Below, in pieces: positions 45,689 through 58,184 of a DNA stretch of 64,000 nt; within the stretch, counting starts at the first letter, position 1, and every line of letters begins with the position of its first letter. The notes under the pieces were generated by a model. The model saw nothing but the letters and a program-made list of their open reading frames with translations, was not told where the DNA came from and ran no database searches. Made by a program: the position numbers and the translations under genes. The DNA is from Lantana camara. Lineage: Eukaryota; Streptophyta; Magnoliopsida; Lamiales; Verbenaceae. The DNA lies in assembly GCA_037501455.1 (NCBI GenBank), contig CM074859.1:92710894-92774893 (forward strand), in the 5' to 3' direction.

Positions 45689-48302
45689 TGTAACGCCCCA
45701 GCTTTCGGCATTTCAAGTATGATCGACACGTGTGCGTTTGAGAGTTAGATTTTAATTATTAATTGATCATTTCTTTAATTTTCCATTTCATGACATCACT
45801 TTATAAAATTATATTCTTGGTATTTTATTGAAAATTCATATCATATTATAATTATCGCATAAATTGAACGGGATTGCAACGTGTATTATTTTTCCCGAAT
45901 GTGAATTAATTCTTTATGGCCTTAATTGCTCATTTTCATGAAGTTGGGACCTAATTGCATTGGACTTGATTGATCATTTGTTATGGAATTGAACTTCATT
46001 GCATGACTTAAATAATTGAAGGACTTAATAGCAAAATTGGCCATTTCTTCCCCTTCATTAGCAGCATTTCACGTATCATGCTTCCCATTCCATATAAACA
46101 TTTCTTACACTTTGCTTTGTTTTCCTTGTTCAACCGAGGCAAACCCTTCTTGGAAGAGAGGGAGATTTCATTATTCCAAGCTAGAATTTGTGGGATTTGT
46201 GATCATACAAGCATCATCAACATCATCTCATCATCTTGTCTTCCTTTTCTTTCTTTTGAGGTATTTATGGAACTTGGATGATTTTCTTGAATATATGACT
46301 TTGATAGGGCTTTGTGTTGGGTGGGTTAAATTGTGTATTGGTTGTTGGAAATATGTTTAGGAACTTTGAGCTTAAGTTATATGTATTCAACTTGTTGATA
46401 TTGCACTTGGAGCATGGTTGATGGAATGGGTTTCATTTGATGATTCTTGATGATCTAACATGGAAATGGATGTTTATATGAATTGATGTTGATTTATATG
46501 TATGATAGTATGTGTATTGCATGATATATATGCATTTCACCTTGGTTTGAATTCATTTGTGGGGTGTTGTTGTTGGTTCGTTGCTGCTGCTGCTATTGCT
46601 CTGTTTTTCTTCTGCTATGCACAGTTGACACGGGCGTGTCAACTTTCCCTTCTTCAGCGTGACACGGGGGTGCATAGTGGCCTGGTTCTTCTTTACCGTG
46701 ACACGGGGGTGTCACGGTTTGCCTGGTAAGGGTGACACGGGCGTGTCACCTTCTATTTTTCATGCATGTTACCCGCTGTACTGTGACACGGGGGTGTCAC
46801 GGCTTAGTGTATTTTGGTGACACGGGCGTGTCACCCCCTGTTTTTCATGCATATTGTTTTGCATGCATGGCTGTACGTGTATATGTTATATATACATATA
46901 TGTTGGTTATATATTATTCATTATTTGGTTTAAGTGACTGTATTTAATTGTTTATTCCCTAATTGTGAGTTCGAATGAATTGACTGGATGACTTGAACGT
47001 ATGATTTAATTTCTTAATAGTGCACATGAACATAATCTTGTCTGTTACATATTCATATCATACTCGTTGCATTTTCGCCGTTCGTCCTATTTGGTATATT
47101 TTGAGTCGTGTCTCACAGACATTTGTCTTTCTTGCACAGACCAGCTTCCTGGTCACGAGGAGCAGGCCCCGTGAGCTGTTTCCTTGTTTGTTTTGGGTCG
47201 TTCAGGTGAGGTTTAATTCTAGCTACCTAGAACCCGTATAACCCTATGTGAGGTTTTAAGCCAAAACCTATCTATATAGCTATAGTTTTCAAATGAATTG
47301 GTTTTCAAATGATTTATCAACTTTTGAAGGAACAATTGATTGATTGATTGATTGGGCGAGTATTGTATTGCACTGTGGGCCCGAGGGTAGTGACTCGAGC
47401 CAACCGGGAAAGCATGGGCTGACGGGTAACTCGAGAGCTACTCTCATCAAATTGGGATGACCCCTGAACCCCCTAGGAGATTAGGGGAGGAAGGAGTTCC
47501 GGGCTTAGGGATTCATGTACCCTCTGCCCAGACTGATTGGATGGTGGGGCCTTGCAATCCCACCATCACCCGGAGGAAGAAGGATGGACTGAAACTGCTA
47601 ATTATGCACCGTAATGAATTGCATGATCACTTAACTATTGAATAATTGATTGATTGATTGTACACAGTTGGAGTAAGGTTGGAGAATTGCCCTCACTCGC
47701 CGGGCCACAATTGATGGTATTGAATTGATTAATTAATAAACTGAATTAGTTGTAACCTCGGGCGATTATATCTTTTGCCTTATTAAATTGTATTGTTGTT
47801 TCCCAAAATTATTACCCGAGATTATAACCTGCATGTATGTGCGCTTATATTTATTATAACCCCTCGCTCAGTCCGTGTTGGACTGACACCTCGACTTTTC
47901 AGTTGTTTTGCAGGGCGTGCTAGGCGGGAATTAGAGTTTAGAGTGTCTTTAATTCGAGTCTAGCACGCTTCATCTCACATTTTGCTCATGTACAGATACT
48001 CTACCTATTTTGTAGCATGCCTTGTTATTTATTTTGGAGATGATATTGTATTGATATGGAATGTTGGTATCTATTAGTAAATAAATAAATATGGTACCTA
48101 TAAGTATTGAATGACGTATTGCTTCCGCTTCTATCTACTCTGCATTGTTGGTTTGGTTTTAATTGAGGGTACCCGCCTAGCCTTGTGTTTTTTTATTGTC
48201 TCCCGTTCGCTCTAGCTTTGGTTCATGTATGGATTGGTCATTTCATATGTGGATTGGGGCTATAGTGCGGGGGATGTGGTGCCTGGCGTTCCGGGTGCTA
48301 CA
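45689..48302 (+). repeat. R2 right LTR
   Basis: Same length as the left LTR (2614 bp). Most of the differences noted are C/T or G/A. Confidence 0.95.
46624..46835. repeat. Palindrome array, R2 right LTR
   Basis: The same six palindromes as at 39202-39413. The fourth is perfect here (GGTGACACGGGCGTGTCACC), whereas the left copy has A in place of the central G. Confidence 0.9.
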
Positions 48303-48437
48303 GTTCATTTCAATACGTAAATAAAATTAAACATAAATTAGTAAATTGATAGTACAAAGCGAGCAAATAAATCCGTTTAGTACAAATTGATGAGTTTTAA
48401 AAAAAAAATAAAGATAAGAGATTGAAATCGACTTGAG

Positions 48438-50868
48438 ACTATTTTTTTTGTTTTTTTAACCAAAAATAAAAGGGGATTTTAAAGAGGACCCCGCCTCATC
48501 AGAAAAGAAATAAATATATCACAGGTCTAGAAAATAAAAGGAAGTATTACTTTCCATACTTTAAAGGACTTAGACCGAAAATATCTTCATCAAAATCCTC
48601 AATTTCCCTATCTTTTTCTTCAAAATCTCCAATATCTCTATATGTTTTCAAACCTCTATCTGTGTTAATTAGCAGCCTATCACAAGCTCCTCCGGATAGA
48701 GATCTTTTCAAAACTTTGGGGCGTTCAATAATATCTCGCAAAAGCAACGTTTTCTCCATATTTTGTTTAAATGAATTTGAGCGTCTGAAAAGAGTCATTT
48801 GTTTTATTGTCTCTAGGTCATCTTCCGCCACTTCATGAGATCGATCCGTAACGCAAATTTTCTCTATTAACTTGTTGCTCTAACTTATTGCCAAAAACAA
48901 CAGCAATAACTAATTTTATTTTCGGTAGAGGTCTTTTCGAAGTCAACTCTGGAGGACTCTGAAAATAATCTCGAGGGTGTGTTTTCTTTGCAGACTTTGA
49001 CCGGTTCCTTATCTTTTTCTGATTCATTGGGAGAGCCCGATCTACAATTTCGTCAACAAGTGCATCAATGCCTGCTACCCATCTTTTATTGATATCTTCC
49101 TCATCAATTGATTCCTCCTCATAATGTGGATTTTCGGAGTATCAGTTGGACTAATTTATATTAAGAAGTGTCCGCCCCTCTTGACCTAAGGTTGGCAAAT
49201 CAGAATGTGTATTTGAGGATTAAGCCGAGTGATCATTGAATTGGGTGGTATTTCCTGCCTTTTCCTCACTAATTATTTGTTGGACTATAGTAGTAAATTT
49301 CTTATAGCCTGAGTCTATCTTCAATAAATCACCCATGGGCTGCTCCTCTGGGGCATTCTCTAAGTTATTGGATCGCTGTAAATTGGGTTTGGAGATTTTT
49401 TGAACCCAAGCTAAAGAAGGGCCCACTTTCTTCTCAGGCAAAGGACGTTGTGTTTCAGTAGTTGCAGGAAAAGGTTTTTCTATCAATCCCATAGCAGCAG
49501 TGGACTCCTCACCCTAGTGCACTCCAATGCCGCCAGACTCTAGCCAGCGTTTCTTTGGGTCGTGTGCACCCCCGTGCACCTAGCATCAATTTTTCTGCGC
49601 AAATCTATCTCATCCAATGGGGTTCCAACTAAGCTCGATTGTTGTTCCAAATCGGCATAAGAATCTACATCGCTGTGTCTGATATGTGAACACTTTCGGC
49701 AATACTGAGGCAATCTCTCATACACTACAGGTTGTATCCATGTCAAACCATGGTAAGATAAGTTGAAACACTGCTTCAATGGTCGTAATAAAACAACCTC
49801 GACGCAAACGCGTGCCGCGGAAGGTCTCGTAGCATCAAAAGTCCACTTATCGAAGCATAATGGCTCTCCCACATTATTAGTAATATCAAAAAGCTATTCT
49901 GGCTTAAAGAATTGACTCGAAAAATTAGGAAACTTAATCCATACAGGAGAAACAGACGACTCTATCTTCGTATTAAACGTTAGCATCCATTTAAAGATCC
50001 GCATTAGAAAACCATCTAGGAAAATATTTTTTTGCATCCAAAGTTTTGTAAAATCCTTGTTACAGTTCAGTTGGATGAGAACGTGCTTAATATTTAACAA
50101 ACCAATCTTAAACTCACGCGACAGATTCATGCCCATGAGAATTTCAGGAAGCCTTGCCATCGTAGGGTATCCTTGCGAAAATTTCCCAACAAGAGAGGAT
50201 TTAAATGGCAAAGATAACTCTTCAATTTCAGCATCTGAAAACGATATGTTCGTAAGCCCGTTCCTTTCTGAGACAACTCCGTAGGGTTTTCGATGTGGGT
50301 TATGAGGGAAAAGAAAGACGCGACCTCGTTTTGTAGTTAATACCTTTGCAACTGATGAGGCGGCAGAAATCGAAGCGGTGGTTGGCGAGGCGTGCAGCGC
50401 ATTGGCGTAAGAAATCCTCGGGTGGCGGGGGAAAGGTTGTTGGTTGCGACTGATTGGCGGCATGAGAAACTGCGAGGGGTGGCCAAACTACCATATGTGG
50501 TGGTGGCGGCGAAGCCACGCCACTCATGTGATCAGCTGTTTGTGTTTAGGGTTCTAATCTTATATTGGAGTCGCCCTTGAAGGCAGCAACATTTCTGGGA
50601 ATGTGAGAACCTTTAACAAAAACTTGTTATTCTTGCTTTGTTCGGTTCAATTTTAAGATCTGGGTTTCTTGTAGTGGTGGTGGTAATGGTGGTCGTCTAG
50701 GATGGGGTTACCGAAGAGGCAATGTGGATCTATTGATGGTTGTATCGTTGCTGGTGTGAGATATTAGGAACAAGATTAGCAATAGTCATGAAGATTTCTA
50801 TGGATAAATAATATATCTTTGCTTTGCTCTTTTTCACAAAATCAATCCGAATGCTAATCTAGTTCAAA
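48438..50868 (-). mobile_element. LINE (plant L1-type) insertion, ORF1 only, with poly(A) tail
   Basis: The 13-bp target duplication AAATCGACTTGAG lies at 48425-48437 and 50869-50881. Plus-strand T-rich TATTTTTTTTGTTTTTTTAA at 48440 is the minus-strand poly(A) tail. The body is 2.4 kb: a leader (50868-50528), an ORF1-like region (50527-48547) and a short 3' end. The endonuclease/RT ORF2 is absent. Confidence 0.85.
48547..50527 (-). pseudogene. LINE ORF1 (DUF4283 domain and zinc knuckle)
   Basis: ATG 50463 frame: RISYANALH, then SLPFKSSLVGKFSQGYPTMA, VLIQLNCNKDFTKLWMQKN and GFLMRIFKWMLTFNTKIESS. This is the DUF4283 RNA-binding region common to plant L1 ORF1 proteins. After an in-frame stop near 49894 the same frame goes on with ATRPSAARVCVEVVLLR and a knuckle, YCRKCSHIRHSDVDSY, whose last Cys is lost. 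Shifted frames at 49492-49220, 49027-48833 and 48831-48547 continue into the C-terminal tail. A second possible start at 50527 (MSGVASPPPP) lies in another frame, so a shift near the N-terminus is likely. Confidence 0.82.
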
Positions 50869-51299
50869 AAATCGACTTGAGGCTTGAATCCATTTTCCTT
50901 AAAGTAATAATTGTCCCCCCTATTAGTTTGTTATCGGGTTAACGACAATTCACTTTTAGGGTACAATAAGTCGCCAAAGTCTGCGAATCGCAATTTCGAA
51001 GACTTCTTTCGAAAATTGATATAGAGAATATGTAGCCATAAACTGTCAATCTAAATTTGATATGTTTAAGTCACCAAACGTTGTTTCTAACCATCAGAAA
51101 GTTTGTGGAAGTTTTCTTTGAAACAACTTAACTCTTATAATTGAAGAGTACTTAAAAAAAAAAAACGCTTGTTAAGATAAATTGTAAAAAATTACTCATG
51201 GGAATAAATAGCAGAAAACGAAATATATAAAATATATATTATTTTCTATTTTCAATCGTTAATCATTTTATAAGCTATTTTTTCAACAATCCCCCAAAA

Positions 51300-52448
51300 T
51301 GATAAACTCACAGAACCATGACACTGATAGTAGCAAAAAATAAACTAAGGAACCCACTCGGATTTTAGACGTCTCCTTGGACTTCACACCCCTTAAAATT
51401 GGCTAAGGCATCCCTTCAGCAACACGTGCTCGGCCTATGAGTTGCTCGGCTAAAGCACAACCTGCTCGGCCAAGGGTGAGGCGCTTGGCCATAGCACAAC
51501 CCTCTCAGCCAAGAGTGAGGCTCTCGGCCATCTTCTAACATGCCCAACACTTTCGCGCATGCTAGTTACCCGTACACCCCCACTATTCCACGATCTAAGC
51601 ACGTGGTCCGCAAAATCGGCACCTACTAAGTCTGCTCGAACGCGACACATAACTCAGGGCGAATATATAAATACCATTTTTACACTGGAATAGAGGACAC
51701 GCACACAAAACATACCAAAACTCTACCGAAATTTCCATTGATCGCTTTCCATCCAAGACAAAACAATCGTTTAAAGAACCCACACTTAATTAATTTATTG
51801 GATATTCGAAGCCGAATACACACTTTCAAAGGTGACCAATTTTCGACGTTATCATATACTATGTTTATGCATAATAGAAAGTGTCTATCGAATTAAACTT
51901 TCTGTAAGTCAAATATTTAAAAGTTAAAACGAAATTATTGGTAACCAATATTCCATTTGTTTTAACCGAAAATAGAGTACACATTAACATAAAATTTCTA
52001 ATCAAATCACTGAACTAATTTCAACACATTTACGGCCTTGCTCTCCATCCTAGTATCATGAACACTTATAAAAGTAATATCCAACTTTTATTAGAAGCGA
52101 CACCCATCCTTGTGTTCACTTAGGTGAAGTCCTTTTATATTTCTATCAAATATCAATTTTCTTCATTAAGAATTTTTTAAATCATCCTCCTTGTAATCAG
52201 CATATAGAAATACATTAATTCCAATGTTACACAAATCACTAATCAACAACTTGTTTTTACTCCTTAAACCTTTTAACTAGTGGTAATGCTAGGAAAGGCG
52301 GGGTTCCTAATGAAGGTGATTCTTTAATTGAAGGGCGTAAACCCATACTTCTCGTGGTTCCAGTGGCCATATCTCTAGCAAGCCTATTGGTTAATGAATC
52401 TGCTAAATTGTTATGTGATCTCACATAAATTATAGATATGACCCTTTT
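51300..52448. other. Unassigned segment inside C1, LTR-like in part
   Basis: 51350-51800 is more GC-rich than its surroundings. It has a CACGTG at 51423, a threefold 35-39-bp repeat at 51428-51531 (GCTCGGCCAAGGGTGAGG type) and a TATA-like AATATATAAATA near 51662. It may be part of a gypsy LTR inserted in C1; ends were not found. The rest is AT-rich and non-coding. Confidence 0.4.
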
Positions 52449-54290
52449 TTAGATTAATTCTCGTACATATGTATGTCTTAAATCAATATGTCTAGATTTT
52501 CCATTGCATATTTTACTGAGAGCTCTAAATATTTTTGCTTCACTATCACAATGCAAAGAAATAACTGACATCGGTTGTGACCACAACTTTATATCTAATT
52601 GTAAATTTTTCAACCATTCTGCTTCTTTGTCGGCTGCCGCTAATGCAACAAATTCAAATTCCATGGTGGAATGTGTTATACATGTTTGTTTCTTGGACCC
52701 CCAAGATACTGCTCCTCCACCAAGAGTAAAAACTCATTTTGTGGTAGATTTATTATTATTTACACCAGTTATCCAACTAGCATCAGAATAACCTTCAAAT
52801 GCATATATTGAAGAATAATCCTAGATTTTTAGTACTTTTTAAATAACCAAGCACTCTTACAATTCTTTTCCAATGATTTTCCACAATAGATTTATATATT
52901 TTGAATTTATCAAATGTTTCATCCTTATTTTTCATGACATAAATGTAAGTAAATCTTAAGAAATCATCTATAAACATTATAAAATATGTATTTCCTTCAC
53001 GACTTAAAACACCATTTAACTCAAATATATGGGAAAGGATAAGTTTTAATAATTATATATTCTTTTCTACCTTACCTAAAGGTTTTCTATACATTTTCAC
53101 TTGAATGCAAGTTTCACAATTTTTTTATATCTTCCTTTGCATGTGAAATGAATCCACTTTTAGACATAAAATTTAAGTAACGAAAATTTATATGACCTAA
53201 CCTATGATGTCATAATTCAAGAGAAGATAATGCCACAGAGTAAGTAGAAATAATAGTTTTATTCATGTCAATTATATCAGTACATAGTCATGTCAATTGC
53301 ATCAGTACATAGTTTGAACATACCATCACAATAATATCCCTTTCCAACAAAAATACTACTCTTTGGCAAGATTAAATTGTTGGACTCCAAAACAGACTTC
53401 AATCCTTCCTGGCACAACAGAGAAGCCGAAAACAAATTCTTACGAATTTTTGGAACATGAAAAACATTGGTCAGAAGCATTTTCTTTCCAAATGTGAACT
53501 GAATTTCAATGTTACCTTTTCCAAGTACCGCAGCAGTATTTGAATTTCCCATCATCACTTGTTCTCCATCTGTTGCATTAGCATCGCATTTAAAATGGCT
53601 TCTGTCTTTACAAACATGAATGGTAGCACCAGAGTCAAACCACCAATCATTCGATCGTCCGTTATGGCCATGTTGAGTTCATTAACCAAACTTATATTTA
53701 ACTTGAATACCATAACAATAATTTTCTCAATATTTGATTTAGATTCTACGACTTGGATATGAAGAATTTCGTTTTCTTCATTTTTCTGCCGTTTTCGAAA
53801 GTGACAATCTTTTTTGAAATGTCCTTTCTTGCCGCGACAATAGCATGTCACACTTTTGTTTTTGTTGGTATTATTTTTAGAAAATTTTCTTTTATTTCCT
53901 CATTTATGAGGAGCTTTTTTATTTTCTAAAACGTAATTTATTTTAAAATTTGATTGCAAGTCATGTGTCATGTCACGTAATTGAGTTTCTTCCTATCTAA
54001 GTAAGCATTGAAGCAGTTGATCTACAGAAAACTCTTCTACAAAAAGCAGTAATTGCGTTCTGTATTTATTCTAATTTACAGAAAGTTTGAAGATTATAGC
54101 CCCAACTTGCACCGCTTTAGAAATTTCTATTTTCAAATCTTTAAATTTAAACACATAGACTTGCGATTCATATACTTGATTCACGATTAACATATTATCA
54201 CGCATACAGAATTCAAAATATTTTAAAAGCAAGAACTTATATGTTCCTTGTTTTTCTACATTGTATTTGTTTTTCAGGGCAATCCATATC
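52449..54290 (-). pseudogene. C1 gag-pol remnants with an integrase-RNase H deletion junction
   Basis: Minus-strand order: copia gag (about 54290-54060, GTYKFLLLKYFEFCMRDNML), zinc knuckle CYCRGKKGHFKKDC (one Cys replaced by Arg), protease WWFDSGATIHVCKD (about 53660, intact active site), the pre-integrase segment FGKKMLLTNVFHVPKIRKNL (53558-53277), the start of the integrase core FIDDFLRFTYIYVMKNKDET (52977), then without a break the RNase H (HWKRIVRVLGYLK, later EFEFVALAAADKEAEWLKNL, SRHIDLRHTYVRELI). The rest of integrase and all of RT are missing. Several stops and shifts are present. Confidence 0.85.
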
Positions 54291-54613
54291 TACATTGGTG
54301 ATTTCATTGATGAGTATAAGTCTAACTACTAATCTGTAAGAGAATTGAGAATGTGTCCACGACATATTAACTCATCTTACTCTCTCTTCGTACGTGCGGC
54401 TCGAATCTCATCAGTATCATTTTCATTTATCTTTGTGCAGACTGATTTGGATCCAGAACATGAGCCACTTTTAAGAAAGAGAGGAGAAACATCATCTTGC
54501 CCTTCAAGCGGGGATAGTTCGTCGTATCAAAGCAGTTTAATTTCACAACTTCTTGGTTTATCATTTGGAGACCAGAACTTGAACCATTCTCCATCGAATC
54601 ATCACTTTAAGAG

Positions 54614-55038
54614 TGTTAGAAAAAAAAAATAAAGATAAGATAATGAAATCGATTTGAGGAGTGAATACACTTTCCTTAAAGTGATAATTGTCCACACTGT
54701 GAATTTGCTACCAGGTTAACGACACTTTTAGAATATAACCAATCGTTGAAGTCTGCGATAGCAATTTCGAAAACTTCCTTTGAGAATTGATACAGAAAAT
54801 ATGTAGCCATAAATTGTCTATCTAAATTTGATATATATAAGTTACCAAACGTGGTTCTAACCATTACAAAGTTTGTGGAAGTTTTCTTTGAAACTACGTA
54901 ACTCTTCTAATTTAAGAGTCATTTCAAAGAAAAACTGCGTGTGGAGATAAATAGCAGAAAATAAAATATATTAAATGTATATTATTTTCTATTTTCAATC
55001 GTTAATCATTTTACAAGCTATACGTTATTTTTCCAACA
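54614..55038 (-). repeat. C1 LTR, 5' in sense
   Basis: 425 bp; pairs with the split left copy (about 454 bp without the LINE). Divergence is clearly higher than for R2 or T2, so C1 is older. Confidence 0.8.
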
Positions 55039-55189
55039 ACAAGCTCGTCAATTATAAGAACAAAAGAAGAAACAAGGCAATTAGGGCTTTTCAAAGAGAC
55101 TCCTCAAATAACAAACTAGCTATCTCTCAAAATAAGAATGAATCACATCATATCTGATGACAACTAACTTGAACTCTTAGTCCAATAAC

Positions 55190-55762
55190 TAGGGTTGTAC
55201 GTGGTCGGTTTCGGTCGGTTTAATGGTATAAAATCTACCCGACCTATTTTAGGCGGGTTTCTAAAAACTTAAACCGTTGCGGTTTAAATTTTATTATCGA
55301 CCGAGCGATTTGGGTCAGTCGGTTTGGAAAAGCTAATGGACGATTTGACGGGTTGACACTTAATAATAAAAAAAAAAAAATTCAAACTGAAAATATATAT
55401 AGCATTACTCAAACATTTCAAAGTCTCAAAACCTAAAATTTTGATATTACATCAAAAGCCTTGCAATTAACCATTTATAAAAACTAGCTAACCAAATAAA
55501 AAATGTATTTCCGTGAGGATATTCAATCTTCAAAAGTCATAATTCTCTAAAATGTATGAATATATTCATCATAATAATAGATCTGAAAAAAAAAAAAAAA
55601 GGTAATGATATATTCTGTATGCTTTGAGGATAAATATGTCTGAGCGGGTGTTAAAATTTTTAACTATGCAAAAAAATTAAAATAAAAAACCCGACGGTTC
55701 ATGGGCGGATCGCCTTAGTTCGGACGGATTTTATGGGTGATGCGGGTTTATGCTCGCCCCTA
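55190..55762. mobile_element. Non-autonomous hAT transposon
   Basis: Ends TAGGGTTGTACGTGGTCGG and, inverted, TAGGGGCGAGCATAAACCCG. Target duplications CCAATAAC (55182-55189) and CTAATAAC (55763-55770) differ by one base. Subterminal GGTCGGTTT motifs; AT-rich centre with poly(A) runs. Confidence 0.78.
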
Positions 55763-55770
55763 CTAATAAC

Positions 55771-57375
55771 AGACTATCTCTTAGGATAAGAACGAATCAC
55801 ACTAAATTCGATAACGAATAAGTTGACTAAGTTGGGCTCTTAGTTTATAAGAACGACCCTTCGACTATTGACCCTTGTATAAGAAGGACCCTTCTACTTT
55901 TGATTATTGAGATATGAACAAGCAATTGATCCTTCAATTTCATCGGTGCATCCGGAGGAAGGAAAGGTTAATCATTTATTTCATAGTGCATTTTGGGTCG
56001 GACGCAATATGAATGTCGTAAAAAAATGATAATGACATCAATGATGGTAATATAAATATTTTGTTTAGTATCAATAAGATTTAATAAATTTTATATCATA
56101 ATTATTATGTTAAGTCCGAGAATTACTAATAGGGGTTGGTTCAAGTGGTTAAAGGGTTTTTTTTTCTCTAGGATAATGACCCGATTCGAACCCCTCTGAC
56201 CATTTGAGGGTGTATTAAAAAAAATCCACAAAATTAAAATCTATTATACACAAAATACAGAAGAAATGTTTTAAGAATAATACACATCAAAAGTGTCATC
56301 GTGAAATTTAAAAAAAATTGCAGCATAATTTAATTTGTGGCCCAAAGGCCAAAACTCGTATATTTGGGATTTGGGACCATCTTTAATCATCCCAAAACCC
56401 TAGCCACTGCATTCCAAATGCCTAAACAGTGCAGCCAGCTCGGCATTGATTGTGACTATCTCATGCCATTTTTCATTTAAAATAAAGTATATAAATGAAT
56501 TATTATTATTATTGTTATTATTATTATTATTATGGTAATTGATTGTTTATCATTGTTATGACGAAAAATATTGCTATTATTGCCATTTAAAATCATTCTT
56601 AGTCGTTAAAACGTCAATCAATAATATTATATATTCAACTATTTTGTAATTCTTTTTGGCTGCATTACATTAATTGTTTCTAATTTCATATTGTTAAATA
56701 ATAATTATCTAAATTAAAAGTTTCAATTCCTTGAAGTGATATGGATATATCATATATCTTTGTCTAATTATATTTTAAAAGAAAAAATATTTCCAATATA
56801 TATGTTTGCATTTGTATAAGAATAACGGATGTTCTGTAAAGTTATGAAAAGTAAAGAATAATAAAAAGATGAAGGTTGTTAATAAAGATTCCTTTTTACT
56901 TAATTAAATAATTAAAAAATAGAGTAAAATACATAGGAAACCTTTTCAATTTTGATGGAGGAAATTCATGATTGAGTCACAATTATGAGTGTGATTTGTA
57001 CGAGGGTCCCTCTTTGGTTTGGTCATCTTGATAACTTCGCACCACCTTAGTATACATGTAATTGTCAAATTAATGTTGAAATTAATACTTACTCCATTTT
57101 TTGAAATTCTTTTTTTAATTTAAATTACCCTTTTAATTAATATATCGAGAGATATGAGTTACCTTTAGTATTTCAGGAGACACAACTTTTTTGAAAAGAA
57201 AGAAAAAAGAAATTAGCCTGTAGACTGTAGTACCTTTCATCAAGTAAAATCATAAACTTATATCTTGTAAACGGTTATTTTCATGAGTATTTTTAGCCTT
57301 TTTACGTAATATATTCCAAATATCGTTATTATATTGTTATTTTTCTAGAAAAGAAGTATTAATTTGTAATGTTCT
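55771..57375. other. Intergenic DNA
   Basis: AT-rich, with an (ATT)n run near 56498-56534 and the SINE listed separately. No gene recognised on either strand. Confidence 0.5.
56132..56224 (+). mobile_element. tRNA-derived SINE, short copy
   Basis: Box A-like TGGTTCAAGTGG (56138-56149) and box B-like GATTCGAACCC (56183-56193) are spaced as in RNA polymerase III promoters, then an A-rich tail (56217-56224). A T9 run lies between the boxes. No target duplication is certain. Confidence 0.55.
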
Positions 57376-58180
57376 TGATGGGGTCAAAATACGATCGTCC
57401 CACGTTAAGACACGTGGCATCACCGAGATGATGACATCTGTCTCCCCAAGGCTGCACCCATCAGCGCACGAGCGTATCGAGCGCAATCCTTCTTCAGGAG
57501 TTAAGCCCAACGAGCGCTGTCACTCCCACGAGCGTCCTACATACTAAAGGATTGGTACGCCCACGTGCCAAGGGAGCCCTCTTCGAGCGTCACACTCCCT
57601 CAGAGTGGCCTCCCCTATCGGCTCGTCATTTGAACTGAAGCCTTCGTTCCCCTCAGCGGATGTCTTGGCTTCCAGTACTCCAGGTTGACACGAGTGCGCT
57701 CTCAAGCCCTCGTTACCAACCGCCCACATGGCTCTCTGACACAACGTACATGCCCGCGCACCTGCCACTGTTGCCAGCACTAACTTTTGGCCGCTTTTGC
57801 AGAAGATTCCTCCTAGGTTTCTCTCTCACAGCGTCACGTGTTAGGGCAACATTCGGCCAGGACCACTTGAGGCAAATGACCAAAGGGCCCTTGACCCTCA
57901 ACTATAAATAGCTAAAGTCATCTTCTACACAAGTAAGCTTTCTTCATCACTGCAACTGTGACTGAACTTACATTTCTTCATACATTGAACTGACTTGAGC
58001 GTCGGAGAGCCAAACTGGGTATCACCCCCAGTTTCCCCAGCTTGGCCTTCTGACTTTCCTTGTGCTTGTCCCAACAGGTTGAACCCCTTTCTCATTTCCG
58101 GCGAAGCCCCGGTGGTTTCCTCCACAAATATAAATAGTAAAGTGATCGGATTCGGATCCACCCATTCCCGAACCCATCAT
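57376..58180 (+). mobile_element. T3 left LTR (805 bp)
   Basis: TGATGGGGTCAAAATACG to CCCGAACCCATCA. The CACGTG block CACGTGTTAGGGCAACA is at 57835-57851 and TATAAATAG at 57903-57911, the same spacing as in T2. The right LTR lies beyond the window, so age and target duplication cannot be read. Confidence 0.85.
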
Positions 58181-58184
58181 TTTT

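Larger units (their letters stand above)
38267..48302 (+). mobile_element. R2: full-length chromovirus (Ty3/gypsy with chromodomain)
   Basis: LTRs of 2614 bp each (38267-40880 and 45689-48302), TGTAACGCCCCAGC to GTTCCGGGTGCTACA, with target duplication GTTCA at 38262-38266 and 48303-48307. About 15 differences between LTRs (0.6%) suggest a recent insertion, around 0.2 million years at a commonly used plant rate. The interior has an initiator-Met primer site, one gag-pol frame ending in a chromodomain, and a polypurine tract. The chromodomain and single-ORF layout fit the Tekay/Del group. Confidence 0.95.
48391..55038 (-). mobile_element. C1: Ty1/copia element, internally deleted, LINE in one LTR
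   Basis: LTR copies lie at 48391-48437 plus 50882-51288 (left, 3' in sense) and 54614-55038 (right, 5' in sense). They share AAAAAAAAAATAAAGATAAG, ATCGAYTTGAG, GGAAGTTTTCTTTGAAAC and a CAACA end. On the minus strand TTTTGGGGGAT (51299-51289) is the polypurine tract. No matching target duplication was found. The coding region is decayed and shortened, and about 1 kb of unrelated DNA separates it from the 3' LTR. Confidence 0.8.
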
